Positions 24,890 to 32,136 of a DNA stretch of 64,000 nt are shown here, in pieces (positions within the stretch are counted from its first letter, which is position 1; each line of letters starts with the position of its first letter). The position numbers and the translations under genes were made by a program. The stretch comes from Hymenobacter nivis (GTDB lineage Bacteria; Bacteroidota; Bacteroidia; Cytophagales; Hymenobacteraceae), in contig NZ_RCYZ01000006.1 in NCBI RefSeq assembly GCF_006439025.1, positions 124,001 to 188,000 on the forward strand, read 5' to 3'. The notes below the pieces were generated by a model that was given only the letters and a program-made list of their open reading frames with translations, was not told the DNA's origin and made no database searches.

Positions 24890-26581
24890 TTACTTGGCTT
24901 GCTGGTAGAGCTCGCCGGTGGCCTTGTCGCGGTCCACCTTGGCCACCAGCACGTCGTAGATGGCGGCGTAGTAGTTGGTTTGGGCCTCGCGGAGCGAGGT
25001 TTCGGCCGTGATGACTTCGATGTTCGAGCCCACGCCGGCGTTGAACTTGATGCGCGTCACGCGGGCCACGTCGGCCGCCAACGTCAGGTTGTCCTTCTGG
25101 TTGTCGAGCACATCCAGGGCGTTGATGAGCGTGGTGCGGCTTTGGGCATCTTGTAAGTCAATGCTTTGGCGTAAAGTTTCGAGGCCGCGCTCGATGGTTT
25201 GTTGCGCGATGCGCGCCTGCTGTACCTGGTAGTGGCGGCGGAAGCCGTCGAACACCGGCACGGTCAGCGCCAGGCCCACGTTGCCAAAGCCAAACCAGTT
25301 CTGGTTTATGAAACCATTCGGGGCGAGCGGAGTCGGCGCGGTGCGCGAGTCGGGGCCCCGGAAGGCAAACAAGTCCTTCACCGCGTTGGCCGAGCCGGTG
25401 AAGCCGTAGGCCGCCGTCAGGCTCAGGCGCGGGTAGGCCCCGGCGGTGCGGTTGCGCAGGTCGAGGCCGGCCAGGGCCTGCTGGGTTTGCAGCGTCGAGA
25501 ACTCGATGCGGTTGTTGTAGTTAAAGGCTGCGTCGGCCTGCACCGGCTGGCCGTTGTTGTTGGCCGGGGCGGCGGCCGTAGGGGCGGCCTGGCCGAGGCC
25601 CAGCGGCTGGTCGGGCAAGGTGCGCACACCGTCCACGCCGCCGCCAGAGTTGAAGTTGGCCGCGCCCAGGCGCTGGCGCAGGGCCCCGGCGTCCACCACC
25701 GCCGCGTTCAGCGAGTCGGTCAGCACCACGGGCTGGGCCTGGGGCAGGCCCATCTGAAACTTGAGCAAGGCGATGCTCAACTCGGTGAGACGCTGGGCCT
25801 TCTGCTGCTCCACCACCAGGTTGTTGCGCTGCACGCGCAGGCGGTCCACGTCGAGCTTCTCGGCAAAGCCGGCCTTGAACGTCTGGTTGGTTTGGTAGAG
25901 CACCGTGTCGAGGCGCTGCACGTTGCGGGCCAGCAGCGCGAGGCGCGAGCGGGCCACCAGCGTGCTGTAGTAGGCTTTGCTCACCTGCTCCACCACGTCA
26001 ATTTCGGCCTGTTGGGTTTGCTTTTTCGAAAGCTCCTGGTACACCTTGGCCGCCTTGAGGCCGATGAGGTACGAGCCGTCGAAGATCTGCTGCGAAAAGT
26101 TGGCCGACGTGTTGCCCGCGTATTGCAGGCCGAAGGCAATGGCTGAAGGCGGCGAGGCCACCATCTGCCCGTAGGCCGGCGTCAGCGTCACGGCCTGGCC
26201 GGCCTGGGCGGCGGCAATGTCGCTTTGCGTGAGGGTGGTGCCGCTCAGCGGGGCCCCGCCAAACGCGCCAAAGTCCACCAGGCTCTTTTGCAGCTTGAAG
26301 TTGTCGGCCAGGTTGGCCGCCACGTTCAGCTGGGGCAGGCCCTGGGCCTTGATCTCGCCCACCTTGGCGGCGGCCGTTTGCTCGGCTAGGCGCGTGCTCA
26401 GCAGGCTCGACTTGGTTTGCACAGCGTAGCGGATGGCCTGGGGCAGGCTCAGCGCCATGGGGCCGCCGGTGCCCAGCACGGGCGGGGGCCCCTGGGGCGT
26501 TTGGGCCGACAACGCCAGCGGGGCCAGGCCCAGCAGGGCGGCCCCCAGCCAGCGCCGGGGTCGTTGCAACGTCTTGTTCAT
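24890..26581 (-). CDS. TolC-family outer membrane efflux channel (RND operon)
   Basis: 563 residues from ATG 26581. The signal peptide is [26 protein letters not shown]. Two OEP repeats are seen, each of long helices and beta strands; typical stretches are [36 protein letters not shown] and, near the end, [33 protein letters not shown] Gln/Ala/Asn-rich insert lies in the middle. It forms the outer membrane exit of the pump. The start is chosen at the signal peptide; the frame upstream overlaps tetR. Confidence 0.92.
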   Translation of the reverse strand: MNKTLQRPRRWLGAALLGLAPLALSAQTPQGPPPVLGTGGPMALSLPQAIRYAVQTKSSLLSTRLAEQTAAAKVGEIKAQGLPQLNVAANLADNFKLQKSLVDFGAFGGAPLSGTTLTQSDIAAAQAGQAVTLTPAYGQMVASPPSAIAFGLQYAGNTSANFSQQIFDGSYLIGLKAAKVYQELSKKQTQQAEIDVVEQVSKAYYSTLVARSRLALLARNVQRLDTVLYQTNQTFKAGFAEKLDVDRLRVQRNNLVVEQQKAQRLTELSIALLKFQMGLPQAQPVVLTDSLNAAVVDAGALRQRLGAANFNSGGGVDGVRTLPDQPLGLGQAAPTAAAPANNNGQPVQADAAFNYNNRIEFSTLQTQQALAGLDLRNRTAGAYPRLSLTAAYGFTGSANAVKDLFAFRGPDSRTAPTPLAPNGFINQNWFGFGNVGLALTVPVFDGFRRHYQVQQARIAQQTIERGLETLRQSIDLQDAQSRTTLINALDVLDNQKDNLTLAADVARVTRIKFNAGVGSNIEVITAETSLREAQTNYYAAIYDVLVAKVDRDKATGELYQQAK

Positions 26582-26621
26582 CGGTGAAAAAAGGGTAGGG
26601 TTTGGCACGGAAAGGAGCAGC

Positions 26622-27236
26622 TTATTCGGCTTCTGTGATGTGTTGGTAGTGGTTGAAAAGCCGGTGGCCCTTAAGCGTGGCCACGCCCAGCAGGAAGTGC
26701 TCGTCGAGCACGCGGTTGACCCGGACGGGCCCGAACTGCGTGAGCGGGTACCGGTCGAGGTCGAAGGACAGCTCAATCTGGGCCAGGTTCAGGCGGGCCA
26801 GCACTTCCACGTCGAGGTTGGCGCGGAACAGGCCCTCGGCCATGCCGCGGCGCAGGTTGCGGGTGATCTGGTCGAGAATAAACGTGTTTTTGTGTTCCGA
26901 AAAAAGGCGCCACGCCGCGGGGTGGTACTTGCGCAAGTCGTGGAAAATGCTGGGGTGGATGCCGCTGAACTGTTCCTCGGCCCAGCGCGAAATCGTGAGC
27001 ATTTCCTCCATGGCGTCGGTGGCGCTGCCGGCCACCCTCACGCAGTCGTGCTGCGATTTGTCGAGGTGCTGGGAGATGACGGCCAGCACGATTTCGTCTT
27101 TGTTGTCGAAGGTTTTGTAAAGCGTCTTTTTCGACATGGCCAGGTCGGCGGCGATGTCGTCCATGCTCACGCTTTTGATGCCGTTGCGGAGAAATAGGGC
27201 CCCGGCGTTCTGTAAAATTCGGTCTTTGATTTCCAT
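26622..27236 (-). CDS. TetR-family transcriptional regulator of the efflux operon
   Basis: 204 residues. The N-terminal HTH domain reads IKDRILQNAGALFLRNGIKSVSMDDIAADLAMSKKTLYKTFDNKDEIV, typical of TetR. The C-terminal part is a helical ligand and dimer domain without a family I can name. It is the first gene of the operon (40 bp ahead of tolC), so it probably regulates itself and the pump. No operator dyad stands out in the short leader. Confidence 0.92.
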   Translation of the reverse strand: MEIKDRILQNAGALFLRNGIKSVSMDDIAADLAMSKKTLYKTFDNKDEIVLAVISQHLDKSQHDCVRVAGSATDAMEEMLTISRWAEEQFSGIHPSIFHDLRKYHPAAWRLFSEHKNTFILDQITRNLRRGMAEGLFRANLDVEVLARLNLAQIELSFDLDRYPLTQFGPVRVNRVLDEHFLLGVATLKGHRLFNHYQHITEAE

Positions 27237-27247
27237 AAGCGACGCGG

Positions 27248-27255
27248 CAAAGATA
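27248..27255 (-). promoter_or_regulatory. -7 box TATCTTTG of the tetR-tolC-adaptor-pump operon
   Basis: On the minus strand the box is TATCTTTG, 11 nt ahead of the tetR start codon. It is the only clear promoter box before the four-gene operon. Confidence 0.6.
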
Positions 27256-27431
27256 CAGCGGAAACTTCCAATGGGTTCAAAGTTTCCAACAACTTTTTTT
27301 GCGGCGCTGCGTCGGCCTGGGCGGGGCCCTGTACCCGGGCTTGACGCACCCGGACGGAAAATATTTTACCCCTTTGCCAATTATCCCGCGCCGCCGGGTG
27401 TTCTGGGCTGCCCACTTCCTTACCCTTTCCG

Positions 27432-27938
27432 ATGTTCAAAACCGACAAAACGCCCAAAACCTACACGCCCGGCGAAGCCCTGCAAAAAATTGCCGCGTTC
27501 TGCGCCTACCAGGAGCGTACCCAAAAAGAAGTGGAGCAAAAGCTGCGTTCCTACGGCCTCGACGAGGACGAGGCCGGTGAAATCATCATCCGCCTGAGCC
27601 GCGAAAAATTATTGGACGAGGAGCGCTTTGCCCAGGCCTTCGTGCGCGGCCACTACCGCAACAAGCAGTGGGGCCGCCGCCGCATCGTGCAAGAGCTCAA
27701 GCAGAAGGGCATCAGCGAGTACTGCATCAAGTCCGGAATGAAGGAAATTGACGGCGAGGAATACTACCAAAACCTGCTGGCCGTGCTCGAGAAAAAAGCG
27801 CGCCAGGAGAAGGAGAAAAACCCGCGCGTGCGCCGCCAGAAAATCAGCGTTTACCTCACCGGCAAAGGCTACGAGCAGGACCTGATCAAGATGGCCCTCG
27901 ACGAGCACGCCGCCGCCGAAGCCGCCGAGGACGAGTAA
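27432..27938 (+). CDS. recX: recombination regulator RecX
   Basis: 168 residues made of the three-helix repeats typical of RecX: YQERTQKEVEQKLRSYGL, LLDEERFAQAFVRGHYRNKQWGRRRIVQELKQKGI and the C-terminal ARQEKEKNPRVRRQKISVYLTGKGY. RecX binds RecA filaments and modulates their activity. recA is not adjacent. The start at ATG 27432 gives a normal N-terminus. The tail is Ala/Glu-rich. The next gene converges after 6 bp. Confidence 0.92.
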   Translation: MFKTDKTPKTYTPGEALQKIAAFCAYQERTQKEVEQKLRSYGLDEDEAGEIIIRLSREKLLDEERFAQAFVRGHYRNKQWGRRRIVQELKQKGISEYCIKSGMKEIDGEEYYQNLLAVLEKKARQEKEKNPRVRRQKISVYLTGKGYEQDLIKMALDEHAAAEAAEDE

Positions 27939-27944
27939 CTGCCG

Positions 27945-28352
27945 CTACGCCACGATGCGGACCCAGTACGGCGGCCGGCGGTCTGAGAAGCACACGGCCC
28001 CGTCCAGCACCACCATGTTGGGATTATGCAAATACGCAACCGCGTCGGCCACCAGGGGAATTTCTGCGCGGCAGTGCTGGCATTTGGGGCCGGCGCCCGG
28101 CGTGAAGCGTCCACCACATGGGCACACTGGCAGCGTAGCCGCTATTTGGGCCAACAGCTCAGGCGTGGCGGCCTCGTAAACGAGTTCCTTGTCGGCTTCG
28201 CGGTGGATGACATTCGAGCAATCCGAGCAGAAGAAATGGGGGAAGCACTCGCTCATGCCGCTGGAGCGCCAGCCGGGCGTTAGCCGCGCGCAGGCCGGGC
28301 AGCGCAGGTTGCCAACCCATTGCAGACTGCGGCTATACTCGACGGTTTCCAT
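27945..28352 (-). CDS. small zinc-ribbon-like protein
   Basis: 135 residues from ATG 28352 (a TTG start 12 nt upstream is possible). Four Cys pairs are visible: CPAC, CSDC, CPCGG and CQHC. They suggest two zinc ribbons, one N-terminal and one central, followed by a C-terminal beta-like segment without cysteines. No DNA-binding or enzyme motif is recognised. It follows the DUF4230 gene by 16 bp on the same strand and is probably co-transcribed. Function unknown. Confidence 0.7.
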   Translation of the reverse strand: METVEYSRSLQWVGNLRCPACARLTPGWRSSGMSECFPHFFCSDCSNVIHREADKELVYEAATPELLAQIAATLPVCPCGGRFTPGAGPKCQHCRAEIPLVADAVAYLHNPNMVVLDGAVCFSDRRPPYWVRIVA

Positions 28353-28368
28353 GTTGGCTAACAAACTG

Positions 28369-29004
28369 TTAGCCCTTGCGGCCGAACGTGGGCAGCTCCA
28401 GGCGCTGGGCCAGCACTACGCGCCGCCCGGTGAGGGTGTGGAGCATGGGCACCAGAATTTGCTGGGCATTGCGCTCGGTGGCGGCCAAGATGCCCGATTG
28501 CAGCGCCGCGGTGCGCACCTGGGCCTCGGCATACTTGTAGCCCTGGTCCACGAGGTCGGCGTCCTGGAAAAAGCCATTTTCGGTGCTGAACACCCGGCTC
28601 TGGTCGTGCCGCACCTGGAAGTTGCACAGCTCGGGCGCGGGCAGGAACACGCGCACCACCGAGTCGCCCTCCAGCACCACGTCCTGGGGCCGGATTTTGC
28701 GCAGGTCGAGGCAGCCGGTGGCTTCGCCGGCCACGATCAGGGCCACCTTGGCGTCGGGCAGGATGGTGAGGCGGTTGGCGCGCTTGTACTCCACCACGTC
28801 TTTGAAGCGGTAGCGCACCAGCTCCAGCTTGCCCATGGCCTCCACCTGGGTGAGGACGGTGTTGTGGGTCACGGTCACGCGCGGCTCCTGCACCAGCGGG
28901 TTGAGGCCATCGAGCGCGGGCCCCACTTTTTTCCAGAGAAACCAGCCGAGGGCCACTAAAAAGAGGAGGGGGACGAGGCGGCGCAGCAGACGGACGAGGT
29001 TCAT
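28369..29004 (-). CDS. DUF4230 family membrane-anchored protein
   Basis: 211 residues. A single N-terminal membrane span (about 8-28, LVPLLFLVALGWFLWKKVGPAL) is followed by a soluble domain. LTQVEAMGKLELVRYRFKDVVEYK, then ALIVAGEATGCLDLRKI and the helical QGYKYAEAQVRTAALQSGIL, are typical of DUF4230, whose function is unknown. The gene is divergent from the GT-C gene, sharing a 54-bp gap. Confidence 0.85.
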   Translation of the reverse strand: MNLVRLLRRLVPLLFLVALGWFLWKKVGPALDGLNPLVQEPRVTVTHNTVLTQVEAMGKLELVRYRFKDVVEYKRANRLTILPDAKVALIVAGEATGCLDLRKIRPQDVVLEGDSVVRVFLPAPELCNFQVRHDQSRVFSTENGFFQDADLVDQGYKYAEAQVRTAALQSGILAATERNAQQILVPMLHTLTGRRVVLAQRLELPTFGRKG

Positions 29005-29044
29005 AGGAGCTTGAATACGGCGGCGGGGCCGCGCCGTTGGGGCC

Positions 29045-29052
29045 TAGTTTTG
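29045..29052 (+). promoter_or_regulatory. -7 box TAGTTTTG
   Basis: A TAnnTTTG match ending 6 nt before ATG 29059. Confidence 0.5.
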
Positions 29053-29058
29053 CAAGGC

Positions 29059-30243
29059 ATGCAATTTTCCTCGGTTGTTCAGCGGCTGGCCCGGCGCCTG
29101 GGGCCCCACCACCGGGCCCTGCTGGGCGCCCTGTGGGCGCTGGTGCAGGCTGGCTGGCTGTGGAAATTCCGCGGCCCGCACCTCGCCAACGACAGCTACA
29201 ACTACCTCGATTACGCCGCCGCCATTGCCGAGCGCGGCTACTTCGGCCCCGGCCACTACCGGCGCTACGTGCTGTACCCACTGTTCGAAAGCGCGTGGCT
29301 GTGGCTGGGGGCGGGGCCGTGGGGCATTGTGGCGGGGCAAGTGGTGCTGTCGGGCCTGGCCGCCGGGGCCCTGTACGGGGCCGTGCGGCGGCTGGCCGGC
29401 GGGGCCTGGGGCCCCGCGGCGCTGGCCACTGGGCTGTTCGTGCTCTGGCCCGACGTGCAGCAGTTCAACGCCTACCTGCTCACCGAGTCGTTGTTTATCA
29501 GCCTCTCGGTGCTCGCGCTGGCGGCGCTGGTGCGGGTGCGCGGCGGGGGTTGGGGGCCCTGGGCGGCGCTGCTGTCCCTGCTGGCCCTCACGGCGCTGGC
29601 CCGGCCCAACGGCTTCGTAGTGGCGCTGGCGGCGGCCCTGGCTGGCCTGGAAGCGCTGCGCCGCCGCCCGGGCCGGCGCGCCTTTTGGGCGGTGCTGGGG
29701 GGCTTGGCGCTGGCCGCACCGCTGCTCTGGCACGTGCTCAACTACCAGCTGGCCACCTTCGGGCTGCTCGACACCTACCGGCGCGGCGAGCTGATGTACC
29801 TGGTGCCGCAGTGGGCCGTGCACCCGGCCGCGCCGTTGCACTTGCCCCCGCCCGGCCTGGGCCCGGCGCTACGGGTGGCGCACTTCGCCGCGCACAACCC
29901 CGGCTTTTTTGGGCGGCTGGTGCTGGGCAAGCTGTTCGTGTTTGCCAGCGGACTGAAGCCGCATTACTCGCTGGACCACCGCTTAATGAGCGTGCTGCTG
30001 CTGTGGCCGCTGTACGGCCTGGCGGTGCGCGGGGCCCGGCGGCGGGAAATTTGGGCCCCGGGGCGAATTTTTCTGGCGGCCGTGCCGCTGCTGCAAGCCG
30101 CCGTGGTGGCCCTCACCGTGGACGATTACGACGTGCGTTTCCTGGCGCCGGTGCTGCCGTTTGTGTTCGCCCTGGCCGCGCTGGGCGTGTGGAAAAGCTG
30201 GGGAAATGTGGATAACTCGGTGGGGAAAATGCCTGCTGCTTAG
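29059..30243 (+). CDS. GT-C-like polytopic membrane protein (putative glycosyltransferase)
   Basis: 394 residues with about nine or ten hydrophobic spans. The first extracytoplasmic loop has GPHLANDSYNYLDYAAAIAERGYFG, including an acidic-residue region like the first loop of GT-C glycosyltransferases (ArnT/PMT type). AYLLTESLFISLSVLALAALV resembles a conserved TM motif in this fold. It would use a polyprenyl-phosphate sugar donor; the acceptor is unknown. ATG 29059 agrees with the -7 box just before it. It converges with the next gene across a GGGCCC-rich 10-bp gap. Confidence 0.7.
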   Translation: MQFSSVVQRLARRLGPHHRALLGALWALVQAGWLWKFRGPHLANDSYNYLDYAAAIAERGYFGPGHYRRYVLYPLFESAWLWLGAGPWGIVAGQVVLSGLAAGALYGAVRRLAGGAWGPAALATGLFVLWPDVQQFNAYLLTESLFISLSVLALAALVRVRGGGWGPWAALLSLLALTALARPNGFVVALAAALAGLEALRRRPGRRAFWAVLGGLALAAPLLWHVLNYQLATFGLLDTYRRGELMYLVPQWAVHPAAPLHLPPPGLGPALRVAHFAAHNPGFFGRLVLGKLFVFASGLKPHYSLDHRLMSVLLLWPLYGLAVRGARRREIWAPGRIFLAAVPLLQAAVVALTVDDYDVRFLAPVLPFVFALAALGVWKSWGNVDNSVGKMPAA

Positions 30244-30253
30244 GCCCGGGGCC

Positions 30254-31159
30254 CTAGCGCCGCCCGCCGAATCGTGCCTGCCACCCCGCCCACGCCTGCA
30301 AGCCGCCGGTGTGCACCGCCACCACCGTGCTGCCGGGCGCAAAGTGCCCTTGCCCAATCAAATCGAGCACCCCAAACAGCAGCTTGCCCGTGTAAATGGG
30401 GTCGAGCAGCACGCTGTGCCGGTCCTCAAACTGCTGAATGAAGGCCAGCAAATCGGCCGAATACTTGGCATAGCCGCCGAAATGGTAGCCCGTAGCCAGC
30501 GCGTAGTTACTGAAAACCTGGCCGGTGGCCGCCCGCGTCAGCGCGTCGATGTCGTCCTTCAGGAAGCCGCCGTTTTTCAGCGCCGCCACGCCCACGGCCG
30601 TTTCGGGGCCCCGCAGGCCGGTGAGCAGGCCCGCCAGCGTACCGCCGGTGCCCACCGCCACGGCCAGCGCGTCGAAGGCCACGTGCTGGCGAATTTCGGC
30701 CGCTAGCTCGGCCATGCCCTTCAACGCCAGTGCGTTGGTACCGCCCTCGGGCAGCAGGTAAGCGGGCCCGAACCGGGCTTGCATTTCGGCCAGGAAGGCG
30801 GGTTCGGCGCGGCGGCGGTAGGTGGCGCGGTCGAGGTAGTGCAGGGCCATGCCGTCGGCGGCGCAGCGGGCCAGGGTGGGGTTGGGGGCCCCGGCGGCCT
30901 CGCCCCGCACCAGGCCCACGGTGGTAAAGCCGTGCAGCCGCCCGGCCGCCGCCACGGCCGCCAGGTGGTTGGAGTACGCTCCGCCAAAGGTGAGCAGCCG
31001 GCCGTGGCCCAGGCGCCGCGCTTCCCGCAAGTTGTACTTGAGCTTGCGGGCCTTGTTGCCGGGCAGGTCGGGGCTCATCAGGTCGTCGCGCCAGAGCAGC
31101 AGGCGCACGCCGCGGGCGGCGGCCACTGGCTCGGGCAGGTCCTGGAGGAAAGGGCTCAT
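30254..31159 (-). CDS. PLP-dependent ACC deaminase / D-cysteine desulfhydrase family enzyme
   Basis: 301 residues. The fold-type II PLP signature is GNKARKLKYN, where Lys should bind PLP, followed by TFGGAYSNHLAAVAAAGR, a phosphate- and substrate-binding Ser/Asn motif of this family. Later motifs are LPEGGTNALALKGM, AVGTGGTLAGLL and the end VVAVHTGG. It may act on D-cysteine or 1-aminocyclopropane-1-carboxylate, or on another small amino acid; the sequence alone does not decide. The stop TAG is followed directly by GGCCC. Confidence 0.85.
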   Translation of the reverse strand: MSPFLQDLPEPVAAARGVRLLLWRDDLMSPDLPGNKARKLKYNLREARRLGHGRLLTFGGAYSNHLAAVAAAGRLHGFTTVGLVRGEAAGAPNPTLARCAADGMALHYLDRATYRRRAEPAFLAEMQARFGPAYLLPEGGTNALALKGMAELAAEIRQHVAFDALAVAVGTGGTLAGLLTGLRGPETAVGVAALKNGGFLKDDIDALTRAATGQVFSNYALATGYHFGGYAKYSADLLAFIQQFEDRHSVLLDPIYTGKLLFGVLDLIGQGHFAPGSTVVAVHTGGLQAWAGWQARFGGRR

Positions 31160-31337
31160 GGGAGAGAAAAGGTAAAACCTAGGGCCCTCAAAACGGCCCG
31201 GTCGGCTTGTTGCCGGCTGCCCGAGTCGTGGCTGCGCAAATTCCGGGAGCTTTAACGGGTGCTGGGACCGGTAATTGTGGCACTGCCGGGCCCGGTTCCT
31301 GGGGGCCCTAAGCGGCGCGCCAACGGTGACGAGGCGG

Positions 31338-31345
31338 TAGTTTTG
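31338..31345 (+). promoter_or_regulatory. -7 box TAGTTTTG for the acetyltransferase gene
   Basis: A TAnnTTTG match 76 nt before ATG 31422, leaving a 5' leader of roughly 70 nt. The rest of the 262-bp gap shows no gene. Confidence 0.5.
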
Positions 31346-31421
31346 CGCTGCGCAACCAACCGCTGGCCGTTGTTGGTGCGCTGCTTAATCAGTAAATAAT
31401 CAATGCCTTAATAAGAACGGT

Positions 31422-31997
31422 ATGCCCCAGACCCCAACAGAAGCCGACCTGTTTGCGCGCCTCAAGTCCGGCGTGCCTTTTCGCAAAGATGACCCGGCGT
31501 ATGGCCAGTTCGGCGAAGTGGTGGCCCGCACCATCCGCCTTTGCGTGGCCATGAACGCCACTGCCGCGGATGCAGCGCAAGTTCGCCAAGGCCTGGGCGA
31601 GATTATCGGCGCGGAAATAGACCCTTCTACCACCATATTTCCGCCTTTCTACACCAATTTCGGTCGGTTCATCTCGCTCGGGAAGAACGTATTCATCAAC
31701 CACGCCTGCTCGTTTTTGGATATTGGCGGCATCACCATTGAGGACGACGTGCAGATTGGGCCCCGGGTCAACCTGACATCTGAAAACCATCCCCTCGACC
31801 CGCTTGACCGCAAAACCCTGCTGCTTAGCCCCATTCTGATTAAGCGAAACGCTTGGATTGGGGCCGGGGCCACCATCCTGCCCGGCGTTACGGTTGGGGA
31901 AAACGCGGTGGTCGCCGCCGGGGCCGTCGTCAACCGCGACGTTCCGCCCAACGCGGTGGTAGCGGGCGTCCCGGCCAAGGTAGTCAAAGCGCTGTAG
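31422..31997 (+). CDS. hexapeptide-repeat O-acetyltransferase (maltose/galactoside acetyltransferase type)
   Basis: 191 residues. An N-terminal helical part (about 1-65) is followed by a left-handed beta helix with [LIV]-G-x-x-x-x repeats: [55 protein letters not shown]. The catalytic His lies in TSENHPLD. Similar enzymes transfer acetyl from acetyl-CoA to sugars (LacA, Maa, NodL). The acceptor is not known. Codon use is a little less GC-biased at the 5' end than its neighbours. Confidence 0.9.
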   Translation: MPQTPTEADLFARLKSGVPFRKDDPAYGQFGEVVARTIRLCVAMNATAADAAQVRQGLGEIIGAEIDPSTTIFPPFYTNFGRFISLGKNVFINHACSFLDIGGITIEDDVQIGPRVNLTSENHPLDPLDRKTLLLSPILIKRNAWIGAGATILPGVTVGENAVVAAGAVVNRDVPPNAVVAGVPAKVVKAL

Positions 31998-32009
31998 CGG
32001 GGCCGAGCC

Positions 32010-32126
32010 GCTTTTAGGGCCCCGACAATCGTTGCGCCTTGGCGGCCGGTTGCCGGGGCCCTAAAAGCAATAGTGGCCGCAACGGGTTGGCGGCGGGCAG
32101 CCAGCTACCCACCGCCAACCCGTTGC
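32010..32126. repeat. two stacked inverted repeats between convergent genes
   Basis: Repeat one: GCTTTTAGGGCCCCG (32010-32024) and its reverse complement (32054-32068). Repeat two: GCAACGGGTTGGCGG (32079-32093) and its reverse complement (32112-32126). Both are perfect 15-bp arms. They probably serve as terminators for the acetyltransferase and YfhO genes, although T tracts are short. Confidence 0.65.
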
Positions 32127-32136
32127 TAACGTGCTG

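Noticed and set aside
28369-29281. Longer alternative frame over the DUF4230 gene and the start of the GT-C gene
   Set aside because: Arg/Gly/Pro-rich shadow composition; the DUF4230 frame has a membrane span and family motifs.
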